DNA from: Mycolicibacterium peregrinum
GTDB lineage: Bacteria; Actinomycetota; Actinomycetes; Mycobacteriales; Mycobacteriaceae
Assembly (NCBI RefSeq): GCF_002102345.1
Contig: NZ_LQPP01000010.1
Span: 25,523-89,522 of the forward strand
Direction: 5' to 3'
Length of the DNA stretch: 64,000 nt
Both the position numbers and the translations under genes were made by a program. Below are positions 35,142 through 46,017 of this stretch, piece by piece; the stretch's first letter is position 1; each line of letters begins with the position of its first letter. Below the pieces are notes generated by a model. It made no database searches. It was given only the letters and a program-made list of their open reading frames with translations, and was not told the DNA's origin.

Positions 35142-35912
35142 ATGAAGAATCCACCGATCGTGCCGGCCGCCGACTGGCAGGCCGCACTCGACGAAATGCT
35201 GGTCAAGGAAAAAGAATTCACCCGCGCACGGGACCGGCTCGCGGCGCTGCGCCGACGCATGCCGTGGACGCCGGTGGACAAGGACTACGCATTCGAAGGC
35301 CCCGAGGGCAGTGCCACCCTGCTCGACCTGTTCGCCGGACGACGCCAACTGATCGTGTACCGGGCATTCCTCGATCCGGGTGTGGACGATTGGCCGGAAC
35401 ACGGTTGCGTCGGCTGCTCGTTGATGGCCGACCACATCGGCAACCTGGCCCATCTCAACGCGCGCGACACCACTCTCGTCTACGCCTCCCGCGGGTCCCA
35501 GGACGACATCGCCCGGATCAAGACGCGGATGGGGTGGAGCCATCCCTGGTACACCATGGTTCCCCGGCCCGGCGCGGAGTTCGACGTGCACTTCGGCGTC
35601 GACGAGTGGCACGGCACCAACGCGTTCATTCGCGACGGTGACCGGATATTCCGCACCTATTTCATCGACAACCGAGGCGACGAGGCCTTCGTCAACACAT
35701 GGAACTTCCTCGACATGACCGCACTCGGCCGACAGGAGACCTGGGAGGATTCTCCACCGGGATACCCGCAGACCAAGGCGTACGAGTGGTGGTCCTGGCA
35801 CGACACCTACCCCGAGCACCAACCCTCGCGGTGGTTCGGCGATCCCGACCCCGACAATCCCCGCGATCCACGCCCACCACGCGACGACTGCGCGGCCTGC
35901 GGGAGCCACTGA
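35142..35912 (+). CDS. DUF899 thioredoxin-like protein
   Basis: A 256-residue protein of the DUF899 family. Landmarks: the start (PPIVPAADWQAALDEMLVKEKEFTRARD), then DLFAGRRQLIVYRAFLDPG, and the redox-like GCVGCSLMADHIGNLAHLN segment, and a middle region YTMVPRP. These look like a thioredoxin fold with a CxxC pair. The C-terminal part is Pro/Asp-rich and ends DDCAACGSH. It is divergent from the ArsR regulator and lies downstream of repeat 2, so it may be its target. Activity unknown. Confidence 0.82.
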   Translation: MKNPPIVPAADWQAALDEMLVKEKEFTRARDRLAALRRRMPWTPVDKDYAFEGPEGSATLLDLFAGRRQLIVYRAFLDPGVDDWPEHGCVGCSLMADHIGNLAHLNARDTTLVYASRGSQDDIARIKTRMGWSHPWYTMVPRPGAEFDVHFGVDEWHGTNAFIRDGDRIFRTYFIDNRGDEAFVNTWNFLDMTALGRQETWEDSPPGYPQTKAYEWWSWHDTYPEHQPSRWFGDPDPDNPRDPRPPRDDCAACGSH

Positions 35913-35957
35913 CCCACCGCGGTCCGATCGCCACCGGCCATTGGAGAAGATGGGCGG

Positions 35958-37535
35958 GTGACACAACCCCCGCTGACCGTCCCCGCCCTCCTGCGGCACA
36001 GTGTCGCCGAGTTCGGTGAGTCCGTCTACCTGACCACCCCCACCGAACGACTCACCTACCTCGAAGCCGAGGAACGGTCCGCGCGCTTGGCGCGGTGGCT
36101 GCTGCACCAAGGGGTGGGCAAGGGCAGCCGCGTCGGCCTGTTCTTCCCCAACGGTGCAGAGTGGGTGACGTGGTGGCTCGCGGTATCTCGGATCGGCGCA
36201 GTGGCCGTGCCGCTCAGCACCCTCTACACCCCCAGCGAGATCGCAAAGGTGCTGAGGCTCGCCGACATCGGGCTTCTCATTGCCCCCAACACGGTGCTGA
36301 ACATCGATGTTGCCGACCGGTTGGAAGCCGCGCTGCCCGAGCTTGCGGACCACCCCACGAACCGGCTCGCGCTGAGCGCCGCTCCCTTTCTACGTCGCAT
36401 CGCGGTGATCGGCGACAGTCCCCGGCCGTGGGCGTCGAGCGGGTGCAATGCCGCCGCCGACGTCGTACCGGCCGAAATTCTCGCCGCCGCGGAGGCCGAG
36501 GTCTCCCCCGCCGACCTCGCCGTCATGGTGCACACATCGGGCTCCACCGCCGATCCCAAAGGCGTCCTGCACACCCACGGCACGCTGGTGCGGCAGACCT
36601 CGACCTGGGCCGCCGCCATGCGGGCGATCACCGGGACGCAGGACCGGTCCCGGATCCTGTGCGCCATGCCGTTCTTCTGGATCGGCGGACTGCTCGCGGT
36701 CGCCGGCGCCCTACACGAGCCGGTCGCCCTGGTCGTCATGCCGAAACTCGATCCGGAGACTGCGCTGGATCTTGCTGAGCGGGAACGGATCACCGGGATC
36801 GTGGGCTGGCCGGCATTCACCCAGCGGCTCCGCGACCACCCGTCGTTCGCCGAGCGCGACCTGAGCAGTGCGCCGATGCTGCGCGACGGCCCGCTGGACA
36901 TCGCCATGACCGACGTACCCGACGGATTTCCGGTGCACCGCACCATGTCTGAGACGGCGGGCGGGTTCGCCTTCACCGACATGGCCATCGTCGACGAAGA
37001 CGGGTCCCCGGTCGCATCCGGGGAGACCGGCGAACTACTGGTCCGAGGTATCGGGGTGATGGCCGGGTACAACAAGCGCGAACGGTCGGAGACCTTCGAC
37101 ACCGACGGCTGGTACCACACCGGAGACAAGGTGTACCGGCGCGACGGCGACCCCCGACTGTTCTACGTCGGGCGCACCACCGACCTGATCAAGGCCGCCG
37201 GGGCCAACGTCTCCCCGTTGGAAGTCGAGGCCGTCATCGCCGAGTCTGCTGACGTGGCCCAGTGTGTGGTCGTCGGCATCGACGACCCGCAGCGCGGGGA
37301 GGAGGTCTGCGCGGTCGTCGTGCCGACCACGGACCTCGACCTGGCCGACCTGGCCACCTACGCTCGCCAACAATTGTCCACCTACAAGGTGCCGACCCGG
37401 TGGGCGCTGACCGACAGCGAACGGATCCCCACCCTTTCCAGCGGAAAATTCGACCGGAAAACCTTGCGGCAGATGATCATCGATAACGAGATCGAGACGG
37501 TCCGCCTTCAGCCGCCGCGCCGGACCGCGAGCTGA
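35958..37535 (+). CDS. Class I adenylate-forming enzyme (FadD-type acyl-CoA synthetase)
   Basis: A 525-residue AMP-forming ligase starting with GTG at 35958. Motifs: VMVHTSGSTADPKGVLHTHGTL (phosphate loop), GGFAFTDMAIVDEDGSP, GWYHTGDKVYRRDGD with the adenine-binding Asp, FYVGRTTDLIKAAGANVSPLEVEAVI hinge and the catalytic lysine in LSSGKFDRKTLRQ. Unlike the FAAL it has no inserted segment, so it probably makes acyl-CoA. Its substrate is unknown. It ends one base before the convergent P450 gene. Confidence 0.88.
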   Translation: MTQPPLTVPALLRHSVAEFGESVYLTTPTERLTYLEAEERSARLARWLLHQGVGKGSRVGLFFPNGAEWVTWWLAVSRIGAVAVPLSTLYTPSEIAKVLRLADIGLLIAPNTVLNIDVADRLEAALPELADHPTNRLALSAAPFLRRIAVIGDSPRPWASSGCNAAADVVPAEILAAAEAEVSPADLAVMVHTSGSTADPKGVLHTHGTLVRQTSTWAAAMRAITGTQDRSRILCAMPFFWIGGLLAVAGALHEPVALVVMPKLDPETALDLAERERITGIVGWPAFTQRLRDHPSFAERDLSSAPMLRDGPLDIAMTDVPDGFPVHRTMSETAGGFAFTDMAIVDEDGSPVASGETGELLVRGIGVMAGYNKRERSETFDTDGWYHTGDKVYRRDGDPRLFYVGRTTDLIKAAGANVSPLEVEAVIAESADVAQCVVVGIDDPQRGEEVCAVVVPTTDLDLADLATYARQQLSTYKVPTRWALTDSERIPTLSSGKFDRKTLRQMIIDNEIETVRLQPPRRTAS

Positions 37536-38750
37536 TCACGCTGCGCTGAACCGTACCGGCATCGAGTGGATGCCGTTCATCAGATTCGAACGCACCCGCT
37601 CCACCGGCCCGCTGACCTCAAGATCCTTCATCCGGTACAGGATCTCGGGGAAAATGGCTGCCGCCTCCACCCTGGCCAGGTTCGCGCCGAGGCAGAAATG
37701 CGTACCGCCGCCACCGAAGGCCAAGTGTGGATTCGGGTTTCGGCCGATGTCGAAACGGTCGGGATCGACGAACTGCGTCTCGTCGCGATTGGCCGACGGG
37801 AAGAACATCGCCACGCGCTCCCCTTCGGCGATGCGAACACCATGCAGTTCAGTGTCTTTCGTTGCCGTACGGGTGAAAGCGGTCACCGGACTGACATACC
37901 GGAGCATCTCCTCGACCGCCGTGGACAGCAGCCCGGGGTCGGCGGCCAGTCGAGCAAGTTCGTCCGGGTGCTCCAGTAGCGCCAACGTGCCCGCCGACAC
38001 CAGGTTTCGGGTGGTGTCTCCCCCGGCGTTGATCATCAACAAGAAGAACATGTTGAACTCGAGGTCGGTGAGGTGCCGACCGTCCACCTCGGCACCGAGC
38101 AGCGCGGTCGCGATGTCATCGCCCGGTTCGGCACGCTTGCGTTGCGCCAGCGCCGACGCGTACTCGAACATCTCGATCTGCGCCTGCATCACCGTGTCCG
38201 TCGCTTCGCCCACGTGCTCCGAGTTCATGACCTCGGTGAGGTGATACAGGCGGCGACCGTCCTCATGTGAGATGCCCAGCAGTTCGGCGATCACATATGA
38301 CGGCAACGCGCCGGCGATGTCGGACACGAATTCACACTCACCCCGGGCCAGCACCCCGTCGACGATCTCGGTTGCCAGGCAGCCCAGCCGCTCACGGAGT
38401 TTGGCAACATGCCGCGGGGTGAATCCCTTGCTGACAAGCGTCCGCAGTGCGCTATGTCGCGGCGGATCCATGGTCAGCATCATCAGGTCGAGATGATACG
38501 AATTCTCCGGTAGCGGAACGTCGAAGAGCACTCCGGTCCGATGCGAGGACCACGTGGCGCTGTCCCGCGACACCGCGTGCACCTCGTCGTATCCGGTGAG
38601 CGCCCAGAAGCCTGCCCCGTCCGAGTAAGGATGCCAGGCGACCGGTGCCCGGCGCCGAAGTTCGCGGAATGCCGCGAACGGCACACCCGCCTCGTAGACC
38701 GCCGGATCGGTCAGGTCGACACCGCTGACGCTGACCGCATCGTCGAGCAT
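37536..38750 (-). CDS. Cytochrome P450
   Basis: A 404-residue bacterial P450. I-helix: INAGGDTTRNLVSAG; K-helix: VEEMLRYVSPV (ExxR); haem-binding loop: AFGGGGTHFCLGANLAR with Cys353 as ligand. The N-terminus from MLDDAVSVSGVDLTDPAVYEAGVPFAAF suits actinobacterial P450s that use ferredoxin partners. The start at 38750 avoids overlap with the NYN gene. The subfamily cannot be fixed by eye. A substrate such as a steroid or fatty acid is likely but not shown. Confidence 0.9.
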   Translation of the reverse strand: MLDDAVSVSGVDLTDPAVYEAGVPFAAFRELRRRAPVAWHPYSDGAGFWALTGYDEVHAVSRDSATWSSHRTGVLFDVPLPENSYHLDLMMLTMDPPRHSALRTLVSKGFTPRHVAKLRERLGCLATEIVDGVLARGECEFVSDIAGALPSYVIAELLGISHEDGRRLYHLTEVMNSEHVGEATDTVMQAQIEMFEYASALAQRKRAEPGDDIATALLGAEVDGRHLTDLEFNMFFLLMINAGGDTTRNLVSAGTLALLEHPDELARLAADPGLLSTAVEEMLRYVSPVTAFTRTATKDTELHGVRIAEGERVAMFFPSANRDETQFVDPDRFDIGRNPNPHLAFGGGGTHFCLGANLARVEAAAIFPEILYRMKDLEVSGPVERVRSNLMNGIHSMPVRFSAA

Positions 38751-38784
38751 GCCGTGACCGTAGTGCAACGAGGCGCCCGCAGGG

Positions 38785-39159
38785 TCAGAATCGGTCGATG
38801 AGCTCACGAAATCCGGCGGCGGGCTGCACCAGCGCGCCCGCCTCGCGGACCCTCGCGGCCAGCCCGCCATCCGATGTCACCACCGTGATGTCACCGGGTC
38901 GCGAATCCGCCTGAACCAACCGCACGATCTCGTCGTCCGCCGAGTTCGCGTGCGCCCGCTGAGCGTGCGCCACTTCGACGACGGCCGACTCGATCGTCGA
39001 CGCCGACGGCCCCTCGAACACCACCGTCACAGGCAGGTTCTCGGCCGAAGCCCAGCGCTCGAGCCGCTCCACCAGACCGGCCATCGCACGATGGCGGTCC
39101 TTCCACCAACCGTCCGGCTTCGACCCGATCACGTTCATCGCGTCCACGATCCATCGCAT
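38785..39159 (-). CDS. NYN-domain (PIN-like) ribonuclease
   Basis: A 124-residue protein of the NYN/YacP type. The start at 39159 is right before the first acidic motif: MRWIVDAMNVIGSKPDGWW. Other acidic residues that coordinate Mg are in SADDEIVRLV and VVTSDGGLAARV. The fold acts on RNA. It is divergent from the URC operon, 92 bases from the URC1 gene start; no direct link in function is known. Confidence 0.82.
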   Translation of the reverse strand: MRWIVDAMNVIGSKPDGWWKDRHRAMAGLVERLERWASAENLPVTVVFEGPSASTIESAVVEVAHAQRAHANSADDEIVRLVQADSRPGDITVVTSDGGLAARVREAGALVQPAAGFRELIDRF

Positions 39160-39251
39160 TCGACCGAGGTTACGGGCACACCGCATGCGGAACCTGTCGA
39201 ATCGGGGTTGACTGGACTGTCTCAGCCGAGCGCGGAGGAAGGGGCACCGAC

Positions 39252-40522
<1,271 letters not shown>

Positions 40523-40526
<4 letters not shown>

Positions 40527-41740
40527 CCATGACCACGGAAGGCGCGGCCGCAGTCGCCACGCTGCGCACGACCACCGCGATCCGCGAACGGGCGCAGCAC
40601 CTTCTGCAACGCGCCCGGGTCGGCAACTCCGCCTGGTTCCTGGTGGATGACGATGCTCTGGACCGGGCAGCCGCCGAGGTCGCGGACGTCACCCGCAGCC
40701 GCTACCCGACGCTCGCCATCCCCTACCACGGCAGGTGGCGTCATTTCGAGGCCGGAGGTGTGGATCGTCGGTCCGAGTTGGACTCGCGCACAGCCGATTC
40801 GGATGTCGCGCCGCGTGCTCGATCGATGATCGACCTGGCCGTGGTGAGCGTGTTGCTCGACGCCGGCGCGGGACCTGATTGGCACTACACCGAGCCCGGC
40901 ACCGGCCTTCGCCTGACCCGCTCCGAGGGCCTGGGAGTCGCGAGCTGGCACGCGTTCGGCAGCGGATTGTTCTCGAGCGATCCTGCCGATCCGCTGCGGG
41001 CAGATGCCGGCGCACTGCGCGGCCTCGACGACGAAAGCCTGGCGGCCGCTTTTCAGGTGGATCCCGGAAATCCACTACTCGGCCTCACCGGCCGGGTGCA
41101 GCTGCTCCGCCGCCTGGGTACCCAATTGGCCGCTCGCCCCGATGTATTCGGTCCGGACGGCCGTCCCGGCGGATTGTTCGACATGGTGACCGGCCCGACG
41201 GTCACGGCCCACGACCTACTCTCGGCGGTGTTGGACGCACTGTCGGGAGTGTGGCTCACCGACAACACCATCGGCGGTCAACCGCTCGGAGACTGCTGGC
41301 GGCATCAGGCGGCGCCGGGCCCCGGTCTGTCACGCGGTTGGATGCCGTTTCACAAACTGTCCCAGTGGCTGACCTACTCCCTGCTGGAACCGTTCGAACG
41401 GGCCGGTGTCGCCGTCACCGAACTCGATGCCCTCACCGGTCTGCCCGAATACCGGAACGGTGGTCTGCTGCTGGATACCGGAGTGCTGCGGTTACGTGAT
41501 GCCGCGCTCGCCGAGAAGGACTGGACGGTGGACGACGAACTCATCGTCGAATGGCGGGCACTGACCGTCGCATTGCTCGATGAGCTGGCACCGCTCATCC
41601 GCGACCGTCTCGGCGCCCCACGACTGCCGCTGGCGTGTGTGCTGGAAGGCGGAACCTGGGCGACGGGCCGCGCGCTGGCCGCACGCCTGCGCGACGGCGC
41701 ACCGCCGTTGTCCATCATCAGTGACGGCACGGTCTTCTAG
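40523..41740 (+). CDS. URC4/DUF1688 family protein (uracil catabolism)
   Basis: A 405-residue protein of DUF1688, known as Urc4/Urg3 in fungi. Family segments: [96 protein letters not shown] and [16 protein letters not shown]. The start overlaps URC1 by 4 bases; a second ATG two codons later is possible. The biochemical role is unknown, but URC4 is essential for uracil use in yeast, next to URC1 and uracil phosphoribosyltransferase. Confidence 0.88.
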
Positions 41741-41750
41741 GAGCGACGAT

Positions 41751-42380
41751 ATGGGCAACCTGCACGTCATCGATCATCCGTTGGTGCAGCACAAGCTGTC
41801 CCTGATGCGGCAGAAAGACGTGTCCACCAAAGGGTTTCGCCAGTTGCTGAACGAGATCTCGATGCTGATGAGCTACGAGGTGCTGCGTGACATCCCGGTC
41901 CACGACGTCGACATCGAGACACCCCTGGAATCCACGACAGGTGCCGTGATCGACGGCAAGAAACTGGTATTCGTGTCCATTTTGCGGGCCGGAAGCGGCA
42001 TCCTGGACGGCATGCTCAGCGTGATGCCCAGCGCCCGCGTCGGCCATATCGGCCTCTACCGGGATCCGAAGACCCGCGTGGCCGTGGAGTATTACTTCAA
42101 GCTGCCGGGTGATCTGCACGAACGTGACGTGGTGGTCGTGGATCCGATGCTTGCCACCGGCAATTCGGCGGTCGCGGCGATCGACCGCATCAAGGAGTAC
42201 GCACCGCGCTCCGTCAAATTCGTCTGTCTGCTGACCTGTCCGGAAGGCGTAGCCGCGATGCAGCAGGCACATCCGGACGTGCCCATCTACGCCGCGGCAC
42301 TGGACCGGGAACTCGACGAGCAGGGCTACATCGTTCCCGGCGTCGGCGACGCGGGTGACCGCATCTTCGGAACCAAGTGA
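41751..42380 (+). CDS. upp: Uracil phosphoribosyltransferase
   Basis: A 209-residue enzyme making UMP from uracil and PRPP. PRPP loop: [23 protein letters not shown]; uracil-binding tail: [18 protein letters not shown]; the [13 protein letters not shown] segment is diagnostic of Upp. ATG 41751 has TAGGAG upstream. It is the third gene of the URC operon and supplies its UMP substrate. Its stop codon overlaps the GTG start of the CPBP protease gene. Confidence 0.97.
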   Translation: MGNLHVIDHPLVQHKLSLMRQKDVSTKGFRQLLNEISMLMSYEVLRDIPVHDVDIETPLESTTGAVIDGKKLVFVSILRAGSGILDGMLSVMPSARVGHIGLYRDPKTRVAVEYYFKLPGDLHERDVVVVDPMLATGNSAVAAIDRIKEYAPRSVKFVCLLTCPEGVAAMQQAHPDVPIYAAALDRELDEQGYIVPGVGDAGDRIFGTK

Positions 42381-43063
42381 TCACACATCGCTGGGGCCTC
42401 GGCGCCTTCATCGCCGTCGAGGCCGTCTATCTGCTCATCTCGGCCGCGTTCGGTATCTTCGCACCCCCGGGGCCGCCGCCGCCCTGGTTGATCACCCTGG
42501 CCATCGGGGTACCGACAGTCGTCGCCGCGACGCTGGCGATTGCCATCGCGAAATGGCGCGGCAACGGCCCCCGCATCGACTTTCGATGGCAGTGGTCCTG
42601 GCGAGCCGCCGGTCTCGGGTTGGCGTTCGGCATCGGCGGCCTGTTCGTCACACTGCCCGCCGCGTTGCTGTACCAGGCGATCGTCGGGCCCGACGCGACC
42701 TCCGCGGTCGGCGGGATCTACGAGGGCGTTCGGACCGGCTGGCCGTTGGCGGTGGCCGTCCTGCTCCTGGTCGCGTTCGTCGCACCGATCTGCGAAGAGG
42801 TGGTGTACCGCGGACTGTTGTGGGGTGCACTCGAGCAGCGGTGGGGACGCATCGTCGCGGTGATCGTGTCCACCCTGGTGTTCGCACTGGCCCACCTGGA
42901 ACCCGAACGGGCCCCGCTGCTGCTCGTGGTCGCCATCCCAATTGCGTTGGCGCGGCTCTACTCCGGAAGTTTGTGGGGCGGCATCATCGCCCACCAGGTG
43001 ACCAACCTGCTGCCGGGCGTCGTGATGATGCTCGGACTGCTGGGGATGATGCCGGACCGCTGA
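42377..43063 (+). CDS. CPBP-family intramembrane metalloprotease
   Basis: A 228-residue membrane protein with about six to seven hydrophobic segments. The CPBP motifs are complete: Glu140-Glu141 and Arg145 in [12 protein letters not shown]; His173 in [10 protein letters not shown]; and a late His in [10 protein letters not shown]. It starts with GTG at 42377 in a GTGA overlap with upp, so it is translated with the URC operon. CPBP proteins process prenylated or membrane peptides; why one is coupled to uracil use is not clear. Confidence 0.85.
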   Translation: MITHRWGLGAFIAVEAVYLLISAAFGIFAPPGPPPPWLITLAIGVPTVVAATLAIAIAKWRGNGPRIDFRWQWSWRAAGLGLAFGIGGLFVTLPAALLYQAIVGPDATSAVGGIYEGVRTGWPLAVAVLLLVAFVAPICEEVVYRGLLWGALEQRWGRIVAVIVSTLVFALAHLEPERAPLLLVVAIPIALARLYSGSLWGGIIAHQVTNLLPGVVMMLGLLGMMPDR

Positions 43064-43068
43064 GGCCA

Positions 43069-43851
43069 CTACCTCTTGCGGTCGCGCACCTTGTACGTCG
43101 AGGGCCACGACATTCTGGATTCATCGCCCACCAAAGGCGTCGCGGATCCACCGACCCGGACGTCGTAGGCTTCCTGCCCGGCGCCGACCTCACGATTGGC
43201 GTGCTCCTGCGCCAGGTAGTAGAGCTGGTCGATCTCGGCCTCGGAGAACGCCACGAAGGTGGTTTTGCGCACGATGTCGTTCATGCCCGCCGTCATCCGG
43301 TCGGGCAGGACCCGCGAGGCCAGCGCTGCCAGCCCGAGCAACGTGAACGGGATGACCCAGTAGCAGATGAACGACAACGGCGTCTTGGTGTCCAGGATCG
43401 TGGCATCACCCTGCACTACGGGGGGTATCGCCGCGGAGATCGTCATCCCGGCGAACGCGCCCACCCAGATCCAGGTCAGGATCTTCACAGTCCGTTGGAA
43501 CAGATCACTTTCCACGACTCCCGGCGGCTGGCCCGCTGCGGCGAACTCCAGCACGAACGGCTTGCCGATCAGCTGACCGATCAGAGCGACCAGGAAGATC
43601 CCGGCGGTACTCAGTGGCTGTATCCAGCGCTCCATCGCCTCCTGGCTCAGCACCAGGGTGAGGATCGTCAGCACGACGAAGGTCGCGAGTGCACCTACCT
43701 CCAAGGTGCGCCCCGGCGCCCCGGAGATCCGGCTGATCGTGAATGTCGCGACGGCCGCGGCGAGCGCCACCAGCACGGCGACCAGGAACGGCACGTTGCC
43801 GACGAGAACCCAATAGATGATCCACGGCGCGAAGCCAAACAGGATGCCCAC
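43069..43851 (-). CDS. Multi-pass membrane protein of unknown function
   Basis: A 260-residue protein with about six hydrophobic segments (near residues 5-25, 26-42, 55-70, 82-98, 128-147, 165-182) and an 80-residue soluble C-terminus (AGMNDIVRKTTFVAFSEAEID..., ending with a basic tail). I do not recognise the family. It is convergent with the CPBP gene and lies 40 bases downstream of the M48 protease gene. Confidence 0.65.
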   Translation of the reverse strand: MGILFGFAPWIIYWVLVGNVPFLVAVLVALAAAVATFTISRISGAPGRTLEVGALATFVVLTILTLVLSQEAMERWIQPLSTAGIFLVALIGQLIGKPFVLEFAAAGQPPGVVESDLFQRTVKILTWIWVGAFAGMTISAAIPPVVQGDATILDTKTPLSFICYWVIPFTLLGLAALASRVLPDRMTAGMNDIVRKTTFVAFSEAEIDQLYYLAQEHANREVGAGQEAYDVRVGGSATPLVGDESRMSWPSTYKVRDRKR

Positions 43852-43891
43852 GAGCGCCTAGTCTAGGGGCTTACCGTTGCTCCGACGGCAA

Positions 43892-44968
43892 CTACCCGCC
43901 AGTCTGCTGTTCGTCACTCGGCCGGGTGTTGCGGCGCCATTCGGAGATCTTGCGGCCCATCGAGTCTGCCGCGTTCGTCGCGGCCTGCCCCACTCCGTCG
44001 ACCACGCCGCCCAAGCCGTCCCGGATGCCCCGGATCAGCGGGTCGTTGGACTGGTCGAAACCGTCCTTGTAGTGGCGTGCCGCCGCGCTGACGTCGTCAG
44101 CCCAACTCGCGTTCGCATCCTCGGACCGCAGCGGATAGTTGCCGGCCATGATCGCGCCATATCCGCCGGTATCGACCCACTTGGTCAGTGCCGCCGCTCG
44201 CAGCACCGAGAACGGATGCGTCTGCATTTCCAGGTTGAGCAGTTTGAGCACGCCGTCGCGCATGTCGCCGCTCGCGTCATAGTCACGGGCCTGGGCGAGA
44301 AACGCCTGCGAGTCGAGCTTGTCGAGGTGCCGGCCGGCCGCAAGCTTCAATTCGACCCGAATCGCCATGTCGAAGTCCTGTCCGCACAGCAGGCCCGCAC
44401 GATCCCCCGAAAGTTCGGATTTGCGCTGCCATTCCTGCAACGCGGCGACGATGGCCCGCAGCGCCCAGCCACCGATCGGGATGAATCCGAACGACGAGGC
44501 CAACCGCAGCAGGTGGTGCAGCATCGTGCGGTAGACGGCATGACCGCTGAGCGCATGCCCGAGTTCGTGACCGATCACGAAGCGCATCTCGTCGTGTGTC
44601 ATCAGTTCGTACATGCCCGAGGTGATGACGATGAACGGGTCCTCCATACCGATGCAGTACGCATTGGCTTCCGGCGACTGGATGATGAACATCTCCGGGC
44701 GTACCGGAGCGTCGAGCACCTGCACGCACTCGTCGAGCAACGCGTCGAGGTCGGCGAACTGCCGCGGACCCACCCGGGCCGAACTGGCCAGGTACAGCAG
44801 CCGGTGCTTGCGTTCGCGCAACATCCCCGACAGCACCTTGAGGACCTGATCGAATCCCTTGAGCCGACGCAGGGCGGTCAGCGCGGTCCGGTCCGCTGGA
44901 TGCTCCCAGGCACGGGAACTGATACCGGGAAATACGGTCCGCGTGGTCGCAGGTGTCTGGTCTGTCAA
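43892..44968 (-). CDS. M48-family zinc metalloprotease
   Basis: A 358-residue peptidase. Zinc site: HELGH (His134, Glu135, His138), with the third ligand Glu in KSELSGDRAGLLC. The upstream ANAYCIGMEDPFIVITSGM and the ELM-x-x-DEMRFVIGHELGHAL segments match the HtpX/Ste24 type, but clear membrane helices are few (around 150-170). The C-terminal 90 residues are Asp/Asn-rich. It may work on membrane-associated or misfolded proteins. It is in the same direction as the upstream ripD-like gene. Confidence 0.85.
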   Translation of the reverse strand: MTDQTPATTRTVFPGISSRAWEHPADRTALTALRRLKGFDQVLKVLSGMLRERKHRLLYLASSARVGPRQFADLDALLDECVQVLDAPVRPEMFIIQSPEANAYCIGMEDPFIVITSGMYELMTHDEMRFVIGHELGHALSGHAVYRTMLHHLLRLASSFGFIPIGGWALRAIVAALQEWQRKSELSGDRAGLLCGQDFDMAIRVELKLAAGRHLDKLDSQAFLAQARDYDASGDMRDGVLKLLNLEMQTHPFSVLRAAALTKWVDTGGYGAIMAGNYPLRSEDANASWADDVSAAARHYKDGFDQSNDPLIRGIRDGLGGVVDGVGQAATNAADSMGRKISEWRRNTRPSDEQQTGG

Positions 44969-45044
44969 TGCTGTGCGCCTTCCTCGTCGTCAGCTCAGAG
45001 CCTACGGAGGGTTGGGCCGCCTCGGACGCACAAGATCTCAGGTG

Positions 45045-45671
45045 TCAGGCGATGATGCGGACCAGATAGGGCGTCATCCCCTGGGCGCGCACCGGCGTGA
45101 CCGCGACGGCCGGCTCGGTGCCCTGGATCATCTGGTTGTTGCCGAGGTAGAGCGCCACACTCTGGGTGCCCTCAGGACCGTAGAAGATCAGGTCACCGGG
45201 CAACGCCTGCGCCGGAAGCACCTTCTGCCCGACCTTGTACTGCTCGCCGGATGACCGCGGCATCTTCACCCCGACTCCGCCGAAGGCGTACACGATCAGA
45301 CCGGAGGCATCGAACCCGACCACATTTGCCGACGGGTCGGGCGCCAGGCCGAGACCCGGGGTCAGAACCGGAGCGACGGGAGCGGTCACCACGGGCGTCG
45401 ACAGGCCCGGTGTCAGACCGCCACCCGCAAGCGGCGGGGTGGCAGGAGCCAGGCCCGCGGCGGGCAGGGAGCGGGCGACACCACGGGTCGGCCCGTTCAC
45501 ATCGCCACCGCCGTAGCTGAAGGGCACACCGCGCTGTGACATCGCGCGGGCGATCACCAGATCGACATAGCGTTGGTTGCCGGTCGGGCGTTCGATCGGC
45601 GCGGCGCCGGCCAGTCCGGGAGCCGCTACCAGGAATGCCAGACCGAACAGCAGGGCAAAGGTACGTCTCAT
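45045..45671 (-). CDS. ripD: RipD-like exported NlpC/P60 protein without catalytic residues
   Basis: A 208-residue protein. Residues 1-24 are a signal peptide. The NlpC/P60 domain follows, with FSYGGGDVNGPTRG, then GFDASGLIVYAF where the catalytic Cys is Ala122, and GTQSVALYLGNNQM where the catalytic His is Ser171. The same two changes are found in M. tuberculosis RipD, which binds but does not cut peptidoglycan. Two differences: a Pro/Gly/Thr-rich insertion (about residues 66-117) inside the domain and no C-terminal repeat tail. Confidence 0.85.
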   Translation of the reverse strand: MRRTFALLFGLAFLVAAPGLAGAAPIERPTGNQRYVDLVIARAMSQRGVPFSYGGGDVNGPTRGVARSLPAAGLAPATPPLAGGGLTPGLSTPVVTAPVAPVLTPGLGLAPDPSANVVGFDASGLIVYAFGGVGVKMPRSSGEQYKVGQKVLPAQALPGDLIFYGPEGTQSVALYLGNNQMIQGTEPAVAVTPVRAQGMTPYLVRIIA

Positions 45672-46017
45672 CGAACATCAACTCTCTCGACCACCGGAAG
45701 GCGACGCCGGCCGCTGGTCGCTGTCAGCCGGGTCAACCATTTGTACCGCTCAATGATCGGTTTGCCCAATTAGATTGGGGCACAGACTCGATCAGATGCA
45801 GGACCGTGACCCAACAGTTACCGGAACGGCCTTGGGCAGCCGTTGTGCGGGTGGCCTCGGCACCGCCTCGTGCGCCGCGCGCCGGGGTGACTGCCGTCCC
45901 CCTCGGCAAAGTATCGGGGGGAGATCCGGTTTGACTTCGTCCGGGGCGAAAAACGTTGTGGGGCAGGGTGGCCGAGAGGGCTCACCACGTTTGCGGATGA
46001 CCTGACACCATGGTGGC
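45672..46017. other. 346-bp non-coding region with a possible structured tenA leader
   Basis: No gene is convincing here. CCCAAT-TAG-ATTGGG at 45765-45779 is a small inverted repeat. The region 45941-46017 directly before tenA contains a GC-rich hairpin with a GAGA loop (around 45967-45985) and the strings CCGAGAG and ACCTGA in the order found in thiamine riboswitches. The rest has no visible signal. Confidence 0.45.

Noticed and set aside
45961..46000. tRNA-like start GGTGGCCGAGAGG
   Set aside because: It looks like the D-arm of a Ser/Leu tRNA, but no anticodon arm, variable arm or T-arm (GGTTCGAATCC-like) follows before the tenA start.
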